From assembly GCA_938014215.1 (NCBI GenBank), contig CALLRW010000020.1, forward strand, positions 1 to 64,000: a stretch of DNA of 64,000 bases, given 5' to 3'. The stretch's first letter is position 1. Each line of letters opens with the position of its first letter. The notes beneath the pieces were generated by a model. It ran no database searches and was not told the DNA's origin. It saw only the letters and a program-made list of their open reading frames with translations. Origin of the DNA: an uncultured Alistipes sp. (lineage in GTDB: Bacteria; Bacteroidota; Bacteroidia; Bacteroidales; Rikenellaceae). A program made the position numbers and the translations under genes. Below are positions 28,152 to 37,257 of the stretch, piece by piece.

Positions 28152-29321
28152 ATGAAAACCAATAAACTGATGGCAATTCTTCTGGCGACCGCAGCAATGG
28201 CTGCGGGCTGCCAGAAGTCGCAGGAGTACACCGATGTCGTCTTCTTCACCGGCACGGAGAGTTCTCCCGTGACGAACGTCTACATCGACGGACCGTCGAC
28301 CGTATCGGTGAGCATCACCTCGTCGACCAAGGTGACCGAAGATGTCGGCGTCTACCTTGAGGTCGAGGGCTCGGAACTGGACAGCTACAACGCCGAGCAC
28401 GGCACCTCGTACCGGATTCTGCCCGAAGGCAGCTATGCGCTGTCGACCACCGAGGCGCGCATTGCGGCCGGATCGGCCGTGTCGGACCCCGTGTCGGTCG
28501 AGATTCTTTCGATGGACGACCTCGAGTTCGGCGTCCTGTACTGCCTGCCGCTCCACATCACCGGCACGACGACCGGCATGTCGGTGCTGGGGGCTTCGCA
28601 GACGACCTACATCGTCTTCAACCAGCTGATCAAGACCCGCGGCGTCGACCTGGGCGGTTCGTGGAACATCGACATGGAGAAGACCATGAAGGGCAAGTCG
28701 GAACTGGCCAATCTGCCGGCCTGCACGATGGAGATCCGCATGTATGCCAAGGGTTGGAGCTCGCTTTCGCACGGCATCTCGTCGCTGATCGGCGTTGAGG
28801 AGAACTTCATGCTCCGAATCGGCGACGTCAGCATCGGCGGTGTCGACGAGCCGCGCAGCATCCTCAACGTGGCCGGCCGCGGCTCGACGCTTGCGGCGCT
28901 GGACAACCCGCTGAGCCTGAACCGCTGGTACCATGTTGCCACGGTTGACGACGGTTCGAACCTGAAACTCTATATCGACGGTGTCGAGGTAGCCTCGGTT
29001 TCGTCGTCCGACCGCGATCCGGTGAACCTGGGCTACTACTACAACAGTGCCTTCTGCATCGGCCGTTCGGCCAACGACTACCGCCGCTTCAACGGCATGG
29101 TGAGCGAGGCCCGTGTCTGGAGCCGTGCGCTGACGCCGACCGAGATGCTCAACAACCAGTGCTACGTCAATCCCGAGACGGCCGAGGGGCTGATCGGTTA
29201 CTGGCGGCTGGACGAGGCCGAGGATCGAGTCTTCAAGGATATCTCGGGGAACGGCTACGACGGTGAAGCGACGAGCAATCCCGTCTGGACCGAGGAGATC
29301 CACTGCCCGGTTGTGGAATAA
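28152..29321 (+). CDS. DUF1735-LamG surface lipoprotein (PUL1)
   Basis: A 389-residue lipoprotein (lipobox MAAGC). DUF1735 lies at about 25-160 (SYNAEHGTSYRILPEGSYAL), followed by a concanavalin/LamG-like domain at about 165-385 (NRWYHVATVDDGSNLKLYIDGVEV ... GMVSEARVWSRALTPTEM). It probably binds glycan on the cell surface beside the GH18 enzyme. It is the last gene before a hairpin at 29354. Confidence 0.86.
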   Translation: MKTNKLMAILLATAAMAAGCQKSQEYTDVVFFTGTESSPVTNVYIDGPSTVSVSITSSTKVTEDVGVYLEVEGSELDSYNAEHGTSYRILPEGSYALSTTEARIAAGSAVSDPVSVEILSMDDLEFGVLYCLPLHITGTTTGMSVLGASQTTYIVFNQLIKTRGVDLGGSWNIDMEKTMKGKSELANLPACTMEIRMYAKGWSSLSHGISSLIGVEENFMLRIGDVSIGGVDEPRSILNVAGRGSTLAALDNPLSLNRWYHVATVDDGSNLKLYIDGVEVASVSSSDRDPVNLGYYYNSAFCIGRSANDYRRFNGMVSEARVWSRALTPTEMLNNQCYVNPETAEGLIGYWRLDEAEDRVFKDISGNGYDGEATSNPVWTEEIHCPVVE

Positions 29322-29353
29322 TGAACCGGGAATCTCCGATAGCATGATACCTG

Positions 29354-29395
29354 GATCGGGCGGTTGCTGCGTACAGCGGCCGCCCGTATCCTTAT
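29354..29395 (+). terminator. Possible terminator or processing hairpin inside PUL1
   Basis: GGGCGG (29358-29363) pairs with CCGCCC (29380-29385) and CTG pairs with CAG within the loop. The stem is followed by GTATCCTTATTTG. The T tract is weak, so it may reduce rather than stop transcription into the DUF1573, GH3 and GH20 genes. Confidence 0.45.
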
Positions 29396-29424
29396 TTGTG
29401 ACAATAATCTTTCAATCGAAAACG

Positions 29425-30174
29425 ATGAATCCGATCTGCCGAATGGTGTACGGTTTGGGTGCGCTGGCGTTGTTGCCCGGCGCGGCCGCGGCACAGTCGC
29501 ATGCGCGGCTGCTGCGGTTCGATGCACCGGTGTGCGAACTGGACACGGTGCGCGAGGTCGACGGGCCGGTGCGCTTGCGCTATGCCTTCACGAACGTGGC
29601 CGACAAGCCCGTCGTGCTGCTCGACGTGCATACGCAGTGCGGGTGCCTGCAGCCCACGTTCAGCCGCGAGGCCGTGGCGCCGGGCGGACGGGGAGTCGTC
29701 GAGGCGGTGTTCGATCCTGCGAACCGCCTGGGCGACTTTTCGTTTGGCCTGACGGTGCTCGCGACCAACGGCGACTACAAGAAGTTCAACACGCTGATCG
29801 CCCGCGGATATGTCGTCAACCGGCTGCCCGAATGGGAGATCTTCCATCCGTGGGTGCTTTCGCCGCTCTTCCGGGCCGATGTCGAGGCGGTGGGGATGCG
29901 GCGTTTCCGCCCCTGGGACCGCATGCGCGACCGCCGGCGCGAGATCCGGCTCTACAACACGTCGGATCGTACGCTCCGCCCGCGCTATGATTCGGGCAGC
30001 GGCTACCTGCGGATGAGCGGGCCGGCGGAGATTGCGCCCCACAGCGAGGCGGTTGTGGTCTACAGCCTGAATCCGCGCTGGATGGAGCCGGGACCCTTCG
30101 TGATCCGTTCGACGGTGCGTGTCGACGACACGGAGACCGTTATCGAGGTCCGGGGATTGATCGATGATAAATGA
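29425..30174 (+). CDS. DUF1573-domain exported protein (PUL1)
   Basis: A 249-residue protein with a signal peptide (LGALALLPGAAAAQ) and one DUF1573 domain (about 30-130: LRYAFTNVADKPVVLLDVHTQCGC). The CGC motif and Ig-like strands are typical of this ASH/MSP-like family, which often occurs in Bacteroidota exported proteins of unknown role. A second beta-rich part follows (about 150-245, REIRLYNTSDRTLRPRYD). The ATG at 29425 was chosen for the signal peptide. Its TGA overlaps the GH3 ATG (ATGA), implying coupled translation. Confidence 0.75.
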   Translation: MNPICRMVYGLGALALLPGAAAAQSHARLLRFDAPVCELDTVREVDGPVRLRYAFTNVADKPVVLLDVHTQCGCLQPTFSREAVAPGGRGVVEAVFDPANRLGDFSFGLTVLATNGDYKKFNTLIARGYVVNRLPEWEIFHPWVLSPLFRADVEAVGMRRFRPWDRMRDRRREIRLYNTSDRTLRPRYDSGSGYLRMSGPAEIAPHSEAVVVYSLNPRWMEPGPFVIRSTVRVDDTETVIEVRGLIDDK

Positions 30175-32495
30175 ATACGATGATGAAATACAGACTCTTC
30201 TATCTGCTGTTGGCCGCCGGATTTGCGGCGTGCGGGGGCGACTGGCACGATGCCTCGCTGCCGCCCCAACGGCGGGCCGAACTGCTGACGGCCGAGATGA
30301 CGCTCGACGAGAAGATCGGGCAGCTGCAATCGCCCTACGGCTGGGAGATGTACGAACGCCGGGGTGACTCGGTGATGTTGACCGAGCGGTTCCGGCAGGC
30401 TGTCGAGGAGGAGCATATCGGCATGCTGTGGGGGGCGTTCCGGGCCGATCCGTGGACGCAGAAGAACCTCGAGACGGGTCTTACGCCGCGGCTGGCGGCC
30501 CGCCTGGCCAACCGCATGCAGCGCTACGTCATCGAGCATTCGCGGCTGGGCATTCCCCTGTTCCTGGCCGAGGAGGCCCCGCACGGCCACATGGCCATCG
30601 GTGCGACGGTCTTCCCGACGGCTACGGGACAGGCCTCGACGTGGAACCCCGCGCTGATCGGGCGCATGGGTGAGACGGTGGCCTCGGAGATCCGCCTGCA
30701 GGGCGGGCATATCGCCTACGGGCCGGTGCTGGATATCGTGCGTGATCCGCGCTGGTCGCGGGTCGAGGAGTCCTACGGCGAGGATCCCTTCCTGGCGGCC
30801 CGCATGGGCGAGGCCTATGTGCGGGGAATGGGGTCGTCCGACCTTTCGGATCCGCGGCACGCCCTCTCGACGCTCAAGCACTTCATCGCCTACGGTGCCT
30901 CGGAGGCGGGGCAGAACGGAGGCCCGAACCTGCTGGGCGAACGCGAACTGCGTGAAACCTATCTGCCGCCGTTCCGGGCGGCGATCGAGGCCGGAGCCCG
31001 CTCGGTGATGACGGCCTACAACTCGGTGGACGGCATTCCGTGCACCTGCAACCGCCATACGCTGACCGACATTCTGCGCGGTGAGTGGGGTTTCGACGGC
31101 TTTGTCGTCTCGGATCTGGTGAGCATCGAGGGGCTGTGGGAGACCCACGGTGTGGCGGCGGATGTGGCCGATGCGGCGCGTCAGGCGCTCGATGCGGGGG
31201 TTGACGTTGACCTGCGCGGGGCGGCCTTCGCCACGCTGAAGGAGTCGGTCGAGGCGGGTCTTGTCCCGGAGGAGGAGATCGACCGGGCGGTGCGGCGCGT
31301 GCTGGCGCTGAAGTTCGAGATGGGGCTCTTCGAAAACCCCTATGTCGAAGAGGAGGCGGCTGTCGAGGTGGGTTCCGAGTCCCATTCGGAGGTGGCGCTG
31401 GAGGTGGCCCGGCAGTCGGTCACGCTGCTCGAAAACCGGGACGGCATACTTCCGCTCGATGCCGCGAAGCTGCGCCGCGTGGCGGTCGTCGGGCCCAATG
31501 CCGACCGCATCTACAACCAGTTGGGCGACTATACGGCCCAGCAGTCGGCCGCCAATACGATCCGCAACGGTCTGGAGCGGGCCCTGGGATGCGGGCGCGT
31601 GGAGTACGTGCGCGGCTGTGCCGTGCGTGATCCGGATGCGTCGGAGATCCCGGCTGCGGTGGCTGCGGCACGAAGGGCGGATGTCGTCGTGGCGGTGGTC
31701 GGCGGATCGAGCGCCCGGGATTTCGGGACGGAGTTCCTTGCTACCGGGGCTGCCAAGGCCACGAACCGCGCGGTGAACGACATGGAGTGCGGCGAGGGCA
31801 ACGACCGTGCGACGCTCTCGCTCATGGGCGCCCAGCAGCAGCTGCTCGAGGCGCTGAAGGCCACGGGTCGCCCGCTGGTGGTGGTCTACGTGGCCGGACG
31901 GCCTCTGGACATGCGCTGGGCCTCGGAACAGGCCTCGGCACTGCTCGTGGCGTGGTATCCCGGCCAGCGGGGCGGTGATGCCGTGGCCGACGTGCTGCTC
32001 GGACGGGTCAATCCCGCGGGCCGTCTGCCGCTGACGATTCCGCGCGAGGTGGGGCAGCTTCCCCTCTACTACAACAAGCGCCGCCCGGCCAACCACGACT
32101 ATACGGATGCTTCGGCACAGCCGCTCTATCCCTTTGGCTACGGACTGAGCTACTCCCGCTTCGAGTACGACTCGCTGCGGGTCGAGCCGTCGGCCGACGG
32201 TTTCGAGGTCTCGTGCACGGTCCGCAACGTTTCGCAGCGTGACGGCGACGAGGTCGTGCAGCTCTATGTCACGGATCCCGTGGCCTCGACCGTGCGTCCG
32301 GTCCGCCGGCTGTGCGGATTCAGCCGGGTGACGATCCCGGCCGGAGCCTCGCGGCGGGTGCAGTTCGGAGTGGGGGAGGAGTCCCTCGCGCTGATCGATC
32401 GTGAAGGACGCCGCGTGGTCGAACCCGGTGACTTCGAATTTGCCGTCGGAGCCTCGTCGGAGGATCTGAAACTCAAAACTACCGTAACTTACTGA
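30171..32495 (+). CDS. GH3 family glycoside hydrolase lipoprotein (PUL1)
   Basis: A 774-residue lipoprotein (lipobox AGFAAC). The N-terminal GH3 barrel carries FPTATGQASTWNPALI, the KHFIAYG segment and the nucleophile Asp near 315 in GFDGFVVSDLVSIEG. The second GH3 domain (about 410-620, RQSVTLLENRDGILPLD) and a C-terminal fibronectin-III-like domain (FEVSCTVRNVSQRDGDEVVQLYV) complete the BglX-like three-domain plan. Specificity (beta-glucosidase, xylosidase or hexosaminidase) cannot be read. The NagZ-type HGT/DH motif was not seen. It overlaps the previous gene by 4 bases. Confidence 0.9.
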   Translation: MNTMMKYRLFYLLLAAGFAACGGDWHDASLPPQRRAELLTAEMTLDEKIGQLQSPYGWEMYERRGDSVMLTERFRQAVEEEHIGMLWGAFRADPWTQKNLETGLTPRLAARLANRMQRYVIEHSRLGIPLFLAEEAPHGHMAIGATVFPTATGQASTWNPALIGRMGETVASEIRLQGGHIAYGPVLDIVRDPRWSRVEESYGEDPFLAARMGEAYVRGMGSSDLSDPRHALSTLKHFIAYGASEAGQNGGPNLLGERELRETYLPPFRAAIEAGARSVMTAYNSVDGIPCTCNRHTLTDILRGEWGFDGFVVSDLVSIEGLWETHGVAADVADAARQALDAGVDVDLRGAAFATLKESVEAGLVPEEEIDRAVRRVLALKFEMGLFENPYVEEEAAVEVGSESHSEVALEVARQSVTLLENRDGILPLDAAKLRRVAVVGPNADRIYNQLGDYTAQQSAANTIRNGLERALGCGRVEYVRGCAVRDPDASEIPAAVAAARRADVVVAVVGGSSARDFGTEFLATGAAKATNRAVNDMECGEGNDRATLSLMGAQQQLLEALKATGRPLVVVYVAGRPLDMRWASEQASALLVAWYPGQRGGDAVADVLLGRVNPAGRLPLTIPREVGQLPLYYNKRRPANHDYTDASAQPLYPFGYGLSYSRFEYDSLRVEPSADGFEVSCTVRNVSQRDGDEVVQLYVTDPVASTVRPVRRLCGFSRVTIPAGASRRVQFGVGEESLALIDREGRRVVEPGDFEFAVGASSEDLKLKTTVTY

Positions 32496-32502
32496 TTTGT
32501 CC

Positions 32503-34749
32503 ATGAATGTGATCCGTATAACCGTGGCGGCGCTTCTGCTGCTCGCCTTGAATGCCTGCTCGGATGTCCGACCCGAGGCGGCGTTGTTGATCCCGGCTCC
32601 GGTGGAAGTCGTTTCGGATCGCGGTACGCTCGATCTTTCGTATGGCGTGGCGCCCCGCACCGAACAGCCGGCCCTGCAGCCGGCCGTCGAACTGCTTGCC
32701 CGGAGTCTGACCGACGATGGGGTTCGGGTCGGCGGGCCGCAGGCCGCACCGGTCGATCTCAAACTCGATACGGCACTGGCCCGGTCGTGCTACCGCCTGG
32801 CGGTGCGGCGCGACGGCATCGAACTGCGTGGCGGTTCGTACGAGGCGGTGATCTGGGCCACGTCGACGCTTCGGCAGCTGCTCTGGCGGGGATATGACGC
32901 CCGGCAGCTCTCCTGTATGGAGATTGTCGACGAACCGCGTTTCGTGTGGCGGGGCGTGATGCTCGACGTGGCGCGCCACTTCTTCACGGTCGGCGAGGTT
33001 GAGTCGCTCATCGACCGCATGGCCCTCTACAAACTCAACCGCCTGCATCTGCACCTGACCGACGATCAGGGTTGGCGCATCGAGATCCGCCGCTATCCGC
33101 AGCTCACGGAATGCGGGGCCTGGCGCCACCCGGACCGCAACGATTCGCTCTGTCTGGAGCGGGCCGCCGCCGACCGCGACCGTCGGTTCCTGTTGCCGCA
33201 GGACCGCCTGCGCGACGGCCTCTATGGCGGATACTATACGCAGCAGCAGATCCGCGAACTGGTGGCCTATGCCGCCGTGCGCGGGGTGGAGATCATCCCC
33301 GAGATCGATTTTCCGGGCCATTCGCTGGCGGCGCTGCGGGCGCTGCCCGAGCTCTCGTGCGACGGCCGCGGCGGGGCCTGGGGCGAGGCGTTCACCACGC
33401 CGCTCTGCCTGGGACGCGACGCGACGCTGGACTTTTGCCGCAACGTGCTGACCGAGATTTTCGAACTCTTTCCGTCGCGCTACGTCCATATCGGCGGTGA
33501 CGAGGTCGAGCGTACGGCCTGGGAGCACTGTCCGCACTGCCGGCAGCGGGTGGCCGATCTCGGACTGGCGGGGGTTGACGAGCTGCAGCCGTGGTTTACC
33601 CGCGAACTCGAACGCTTCCTGCGGGATCATGGCCGGCAGCTGGTCGGTTGGGACGAGGTGGCCCGTGACGGACTCTCGCCGCAGAGCCGCGTGATGTGGT
33701 GGCGCAACTGGAACCCCGGGACGCTCAACGACGCCCTGCAGCAGGGGCTGCACGTGATCATCTCCTCGTCGGAATACTACTATTTCAGCGAGGTGCAGGA
33801 CCGTAATTCGCTGTCGAAGGTCTACGCCTACGACCCGGTGCCGAGCGGCATGCCGGGGTACGAACGGCTGATCGACGGCGTGCAGGGCCACCTCTGGAGC
33901 GAGACCGCTCCCACGAAGGAGGCGGTCGGCGTGCGGCTCTTCCCGCGGCTGATGGCCCTTGCCGAGACGGCCTGGTGCCGTCCCGGGCGGAAGGATTTCG
34001 AGGGGTTCCTGCGGCGGCTGCCGCGCCACCTCGAGGAGCTTTCGCACAGCGGCTGGAGCTACCGCCTGCGCGATGTGGAGGGGGTCTGCGACCGCAACGT
34101 TTTCGTCGGCCGGACGATGGTCGACCTGCAGGTCCCCGACGGAGCGACACTCTACTACACGCTCGACGGATCGGTTCCCGATACGGCTTCGATGCGCTAC
34201 ACGGTCCCCTTCATCGTGGCGAAGGATTGCCGGCTGCGGATGCGCTGCTATGATGCACGCGGCGTGGAGGGCGACCTGGCCGAGGCCCGCTTCGAGGAGT
34301 CGGACTTCCTGCCGGCCGCAGATCCCGACGGCACACTCTCCGAAGGACTGCTGGTCCGCTGGTTCGATTTCGAGGGTTCGTGCTGCGCCGATATCGACAA
34401 GGCGCCGCTCAAGGAGAACTTCATCAGCGGCGGCGTCGGCATCCCGGAGAACGTTGTCGGCAACATCGGTCTCGTCTTCGACGGCTACATCGAGATCCCG
34501 GCCGACGGCATCTACTCGTTCTATACCTACTCCGACGACGGGAGTACGCTGCGGGTCGGGGGGCGCCTGGCGGTCGACAACGACGGTCTCCATTCGCGGA
34601 CCGAGCGCAGCGGACAGGTGGCCCTGCGGCGGGGCATGCACCCCATCGAGATCCGCTATTTCGATACGAACGGCGGGATCCTGGAGGCGGGGATGATCGA
34701 TGCCAATGGGCGCCGCCTCCCCTTCACGGCCGGGATGTTCAAACATTGA
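32503..34749 (+). CDS. GH20 beta-N-acetylhexosaminidase with C-terminal PA14-like domain (PUL1)
   Basis: A 748-residue lipoprotein (lipobox LALNAC) releasing terminal GlcNAc or GalNAc by substrate-assisted catalysis. The N-terminal GH20b domain (about 25-140) precedes the barrel with FVWRGVMLDVARHFFTV, HLHLTDDQGWRIEI and the catalytic Asp-Glu pair in HIGGDEVERTAWE (about 333-334). After a chitobiase/Fn3-like segment, residues about 610-748 resemble a PA14 carbohydrate-binding domain (IPADGIYSFYTYSDDGSTLRVG). The start was placed at the ATG at 32503, two codons inside a TTG-initiated frame. It is the last PUL1 gene and is followed by a strong terminator. Confidence 0.93.
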   Translation: MNVIRITVAALLLLALNACSDVRPEAALLIPAPVEVVSDRGTLDLSYGVAPRTEQPALQPAVELLARSLTDDGVRVGGPQAAPVDLKLDTALARSCYRLAVRRDGIELRGGSYEAVIWATSTLRQLLWRGYDARQLSCMEIVDEPRFVWRGVMLDVARHFFTVGEVESLIDRMALYKLNRLHLHLTDDQGWRIEIRRYPQLTECGAWRHPDRNDSLCLERAAADRDRRFLLPQDRLRDGLYGGYYTQQQIRELVAYAAVRGVEIIPEIDFPGHSLAALRALPELSCDGRGGAWGEAFTTPLCLGRDATLDFCRNVLTEIFELFPSRYVHIGGDEVERTAWEHCPHCRQRVADLGLAGVDELQPWFTRELERFLRDHGRQLVGWDEVARDGLSPQSRVMWWRNWNPGTLNDALQQGLHVIISSSEYYYFSEVQDRNSLSKVYAYDPVPSGMPGYERLIDGVQGHLWSETAPTKEAVGVRLFPRLMALAETAWCRPGRKDFEGFLRRLPRHLEELSHSGWSYRLRDVEGVCDRNVFVGRTMVDLQVPDGATLYYTLDGSVPDTASMRYTVPFIVAKDCRLRMRCYDARGVEGDLAEARFEESDFLPAADPDGTLSEGLLVRWFDFEGSCCADIDKAPLKENFISGGVGIPENVVGNIGLVFDGYIEIPADGIYSFYTYSDDGSTLRVGGRLAVDNDGLHSRTERSGQVALRRGMHPIEIRYFDTNGGILEAGMIDANGRRLPFTAGMFKH

Positions 34750-34775
34750 TCCGCCGTTGTCCGTCACGATTCGGG

Positions 34776-34815
34776 GCCGGAATCCGCTGCATGCGGGTTC
34801 CGGCTCCGGCTTTTT
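34776..34815 (+). terminator. Intrinsic terminator at the end of PUL1
   Basis: GCCGGAATCCGC (34776-34787) pairs with GCGGGTTCCGGC (34793-34804), 12 bp with one wobble and a 5-base loop. It is followed by TCCGGCTTTTTG. It separates PUL1 from PUL2. Confidence 0.88.
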
Positions 34816-34904
34816 GTGCGGGGACCGGCAGGGTGGGGCGGTATGATCGATTGCCTGCCCGAAGGAGAACTCCGGCAGCAAAAATTGCAATAATTCCGAT
34901 AAAT

Positions 34905-34935
34905 CCTTGTAATTCTCAAAAAAAGAGTATCTTTG
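34905..34935 (+). promoter_or_regulatory. Promoter of the PUL2 sigma factor gene
   Basis: The -7 box TATCTTTG (34928-34935) and CCTTG (34905-34909) as a -33 box are 18 bp apart. The leader to the ATG at 35133 is about 190 bases and holds a CCGGTCC/GGACCGG inverted repeat (35006-35024). No gene is seen between 34816 and 35132. Confidence 0.7.
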
Positions 34936-35132
34936 CCCGCGAGATGGTCCTCACCCGTGCGGTCGGACCGTGCGAAACCTCTCTCTCCACACTCCTCCCG
35001 AATGGCCGGTCCATGCAGGACCGGTTGTTGCGATATGGGAGGCCGAGTCCGTTGCGTGGCGGTCGGAATGTGCCGACCGCGGAATGAATCGGCTCTCGGG
35101 TGACTCAGCGTGTTGATCAAGTGAGATTCAAG

Positions 35133-35723
35133 ATGGAGAAGGAAGCGTTGCACCAGATCGTTACACCCACCGAATTCGGACGGATTTACGCCGAATACCA
35201 TCCCCGTTTCATGGCGGTGGCCTGCCGTTACGTGCGCAGTGCGGAGGTTGCCGAAGATATCGTGGCCGACAGTTTCGCCTCCTTTTGGGAGATTCGCCAC
35301 AACCTGCCTTCGGAACTCAACATCCCGGCCTATATCCTCACGTCGGTCAAGAACCGCTGTCTGAACCACCTGCAGGCCCAGCTCCGTCACCGGGCCGCCG
35401 AGCAGGAGCTCCATTCGACCGGCCGGCGGCTGCTGCAGGCCGATATCCGTTCGCTGACGGCGTGCGACCCTGACCGGATCTTCTCGCAGGAGATCCGGGT
35501 CCTGATGAACGGGGCGATCGCACGCATGGGCACCACGACGCGCAGCGTCTTTCTGCTGAGCCGCGACGAGGGGAAGACCTACAAGGAGATTGCCGCCCAG
35601 CTCGGCATCACGGTCAGCCACGTCAATTTCGAGATCCGCCGGGCCCTCGACCTGCTGCGCCACGACCTGCGGGATTACCTGCCGGTGACGCTGATCGTCT
35701 GGCTCTTCACCCACCGGATCTGA
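35133..35723 (+). CDS. ECF RNA polymerase sigma-70 factor (PUL2)
   Basis: A 196-residue ECF sigma factor. Region 2 reads FGRIYAEYHPRFMAVACRYV ... VADSFASFWEIR, and region 4 reads YKEIAAQLGITVSHVNFEIRRAL. The frame could start at a GTG eleven codons earlier. The ATG at 35133 (MEKEALHQ) was chosen. Unlike PUL1, it is codirectional with its FecR gene but separated from it by 392 bases holding tandem repeats and a terminator, so the two are probably separate transcripts. Confidence 0.92.
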   Translation: MEKEALHQIVTPTEFGRIYAEYHPRFMAVACRYVRSAEVAEDIVADSFASFWEIRHNLPSELNIPAYILTSVKNRCLNHLQAQLRHRAAEQELHSTGRRLLQADIRSLTACDPDRIFSQEIRVLMNGAIARMGTTTRSVFLLSRDEGKTYKEIAAQLGITVSHVNFEIRRALDLLRHDLRDYLPVTLIVWLFTHRI

Positions 35724-35739
35724 CCCCGCCCGCCCCGTC

Positions 35740-35990
35740 GGGAGCGGTTGTTTCCGGTGAAGTCGTCCCCGGAAGTCGCCGCTGTCTGCCGGGAGCGTTT
35801 ACCTCCGGCAAGAACGTTCCCGCGAGTTGCCTCGCCCCGCCGGGAGCGGTTGCCTCTTCCGTGCCCGCATCCACGAATTACCTTGCCCCGCCGGGTGCGT
35901 TTGTCACCGGCAAGACCCTCCCCGGGAGGTGCCGCTTCTGCCGGGAGGATCCCCTCCCCGGATGCAACGGAATTCCGGTCCGCATCCGCG
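35740..35990. repeat. Tandem repeats of about 50-51 bp between sigma and FecR genes (PUL2)
   Basis: The word CGGGAGCG or a variant recurs at 35740, 35791, 35842, 35892 and 35942, that is, with periods of 51, 51, 50 and 50 bp. Related flanking words are shared (GTTTGCCTCCGGCAAGA, CCCCGC). Copies have diverged considerably. Because 51 is a multiple of three, an open frame runs across it on the minus strand with an Arg/Gly-rich product, but that frame spans a terminator and the sigma gene's end and is not thought to be coding. Confidence 0.75.
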
Positions 35991-36012
35991 AAAATTGCGT
36001 CCTCCCCCTTGA

Positions 36013-36045
36013 AAACCCGCTCCGGAGCGGGTTTCTGCATTTTTT
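36013..36045 (+). terminator. Intrinsic terminator after the PUL2 sigma factor gene
   Basis: AAACCCGCTC pairs with GAGCGGGTTT (36013-36034), a 10-bp perfect stem with a 2-base centre. CTGCATTTTTTCG follows. It lies about 80 bases upstream of the FecR ATG. Confidence 0.8.
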
Positions 36046-36115
36046 CGAAAAAAATCGCCCTTCGTTACTACTTACCCTTGCCGCTTGTTTGTTATTACTA
36101 TACAACGCAGACAAG

Positions 36116-37114
36116 ATGGACGACCTTACTCTTCGGAAATATTTGCGCAACGAACTCCCGGAGGAGCAGCTTATCGAGGTGCTCGACTGGCTCGACGCCT
36201 CGCCCGAACACCGGCGGCAACTCGATCGGTTGGACTACCTCTCCAACCTCGGCCTGCTGCTCGGCGATCCGGCCCCGGCCTTCTCGACCCGCCGCCCGGC
36301 CCCGGCGGCCCGCCGCATGATCCCGGTTGCCGGGTCGGGACTCCGCACCGGCTGGCGTCGGACGCTGCGCTGGAGCCTCGGTACCGCTGCGGCGCTGCTG
36401 CTCTGCCTCGGGCTGAGCCGCCTGCTGGCCGAACGGGCCATCGACCGCCGCACGCAGGACTTCATGGCCATCACCGCACCGAGCGGTCAGAGCATGTCGG
36501 TCCGCCTGAGCGACGGATCGCAGGTCTGGCTCAACGCCGGCTCGACGCTCGAGTACCCGACGATCTTTGCCGACCGCCGGCGCGAGGTGCGGATCTCGGG
36601 CGAGGCGATGTTCGAGGTTGAACACGATGCCGACCGGCCGTTCGTGGTCGAGACCTTTGCCTGCCGGGCCGAGGTGCTGGGGACGAAGTTCAACATCCTG
36701 GCCGATGCGCGGAGCGGCGACTTCTCGGCGGCGCTGCTCGAGGGACGGCTCAAGATTCAGCGGCTGCATTCCGACGAGAGTCTGATCCTCTCGCCCAACG
36801 AGGAGGTCAACCTGGTTGACGGCCACCTGCGGCTCGAACGGATTGCCGATCCGGACGATTTCCGCTGGGTCGACGGCCTGTTGAACCTCAACGGACTGAC
36901 CTTCGACGAGGTGGTTTCGAAACTCGAACGTTACTACGGGCTGCGGATCGTTGTCGACCGTCCGGACCGCCTCTCGCGGCGCCATTACCACGGCAAACTC
37001 CGCGTCTCGAACGGCATCGACCATGCGCTGGAGCTGCTGCAGATGATGACCGCCGACTTCTCCTACACGCACGACAACGAAACCAATACCATTTACGTTA
37101 AAAGCCGAATCTGA
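36116..37114 (+). CDS. FecR-family anti-sigma factor (PUL2)
   Basis: A 332-residue regulator. The N-terminal cytosolic part (MDDLTLRKYLRNELPEEQL) and one membrane helix at about 86-104 (SLGTAAALLLCLGL) come first. The FecR domain (APSGQSMSVRLSDGSQVWLNAG, ISGEAMFEVEHDADRPF) and a C-terminal DUF4974 (TFDEVVSKLERYYGLRIVV) follow. The longer upstream frame reads through the terminator and repeats, so the ATG at 36116 was taken. It is 143 bases ahead of the SusC it should monitor. Confidence 0.92.
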   Translation: MDDLTLRKYLRNELPEEQLIEVLDWLDASPEHRRQLDRLDYLSNLGLLLGDPAPAFSTRRPAPAARRMIPVAGSGLRTGWRRTLRWSLGTAAALLLCLGLSRLLAERAIDRRTQDFMAITAPSGQSMSVRLSDGSQVWLNAGSTLEYPTIFADRRREVRISGEAMFEVEHDADRPFVVETFACRAEVLGTKFNILADARSGDFSAALLEGRLKIQRLHSDESLILSPNEEVNLVDGHLRLERIADPDDFRWVDGLLNLNGLTFDEVVSKLERYYGLRIVVDRPDRLSRRHYHGKLRVSNGIDHALELLQMMTADFSYTHDNETNTIYVKSRI

Positions 37115-37177
37115 CTGCCTATGCCTTGATCCCGACGACCGACCGCACAGCCGCCGTACGCTCCCCGAAACGACGGA

Positions 37178-37203
37178 TCCGCAGATGTGGCAGCATCTGC
37201 GGA
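37178..37203 (+). promoter_or_regulatory. Hairpin in the susC leader (PUL2)
   Basis: A perfect 10-bp stem (TCCGCAGATG and CATCTGCGGA, 6-base loop) lies 54 bases before the SusC ATG. There is no T tract. PUL1 has a comparable hairpin in the same place, with no sequence similarity. Confidence 0.55.
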
Positions 37204-37257
37204 CCCAGGGATAAACGGCCTCACGAATGCTAACCTATTTATCCTAACCACAAATTT

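Noticed and set aside
35675..36040. 121-codon minus-strand frame across the 51-bp repeats, with repeating Arg/Gly-rich peptide
   Set aside because: It covers the sigma gene's 3' end and a terminator, has no promoter, and its periodicity follows from a repeat length divisible by three.
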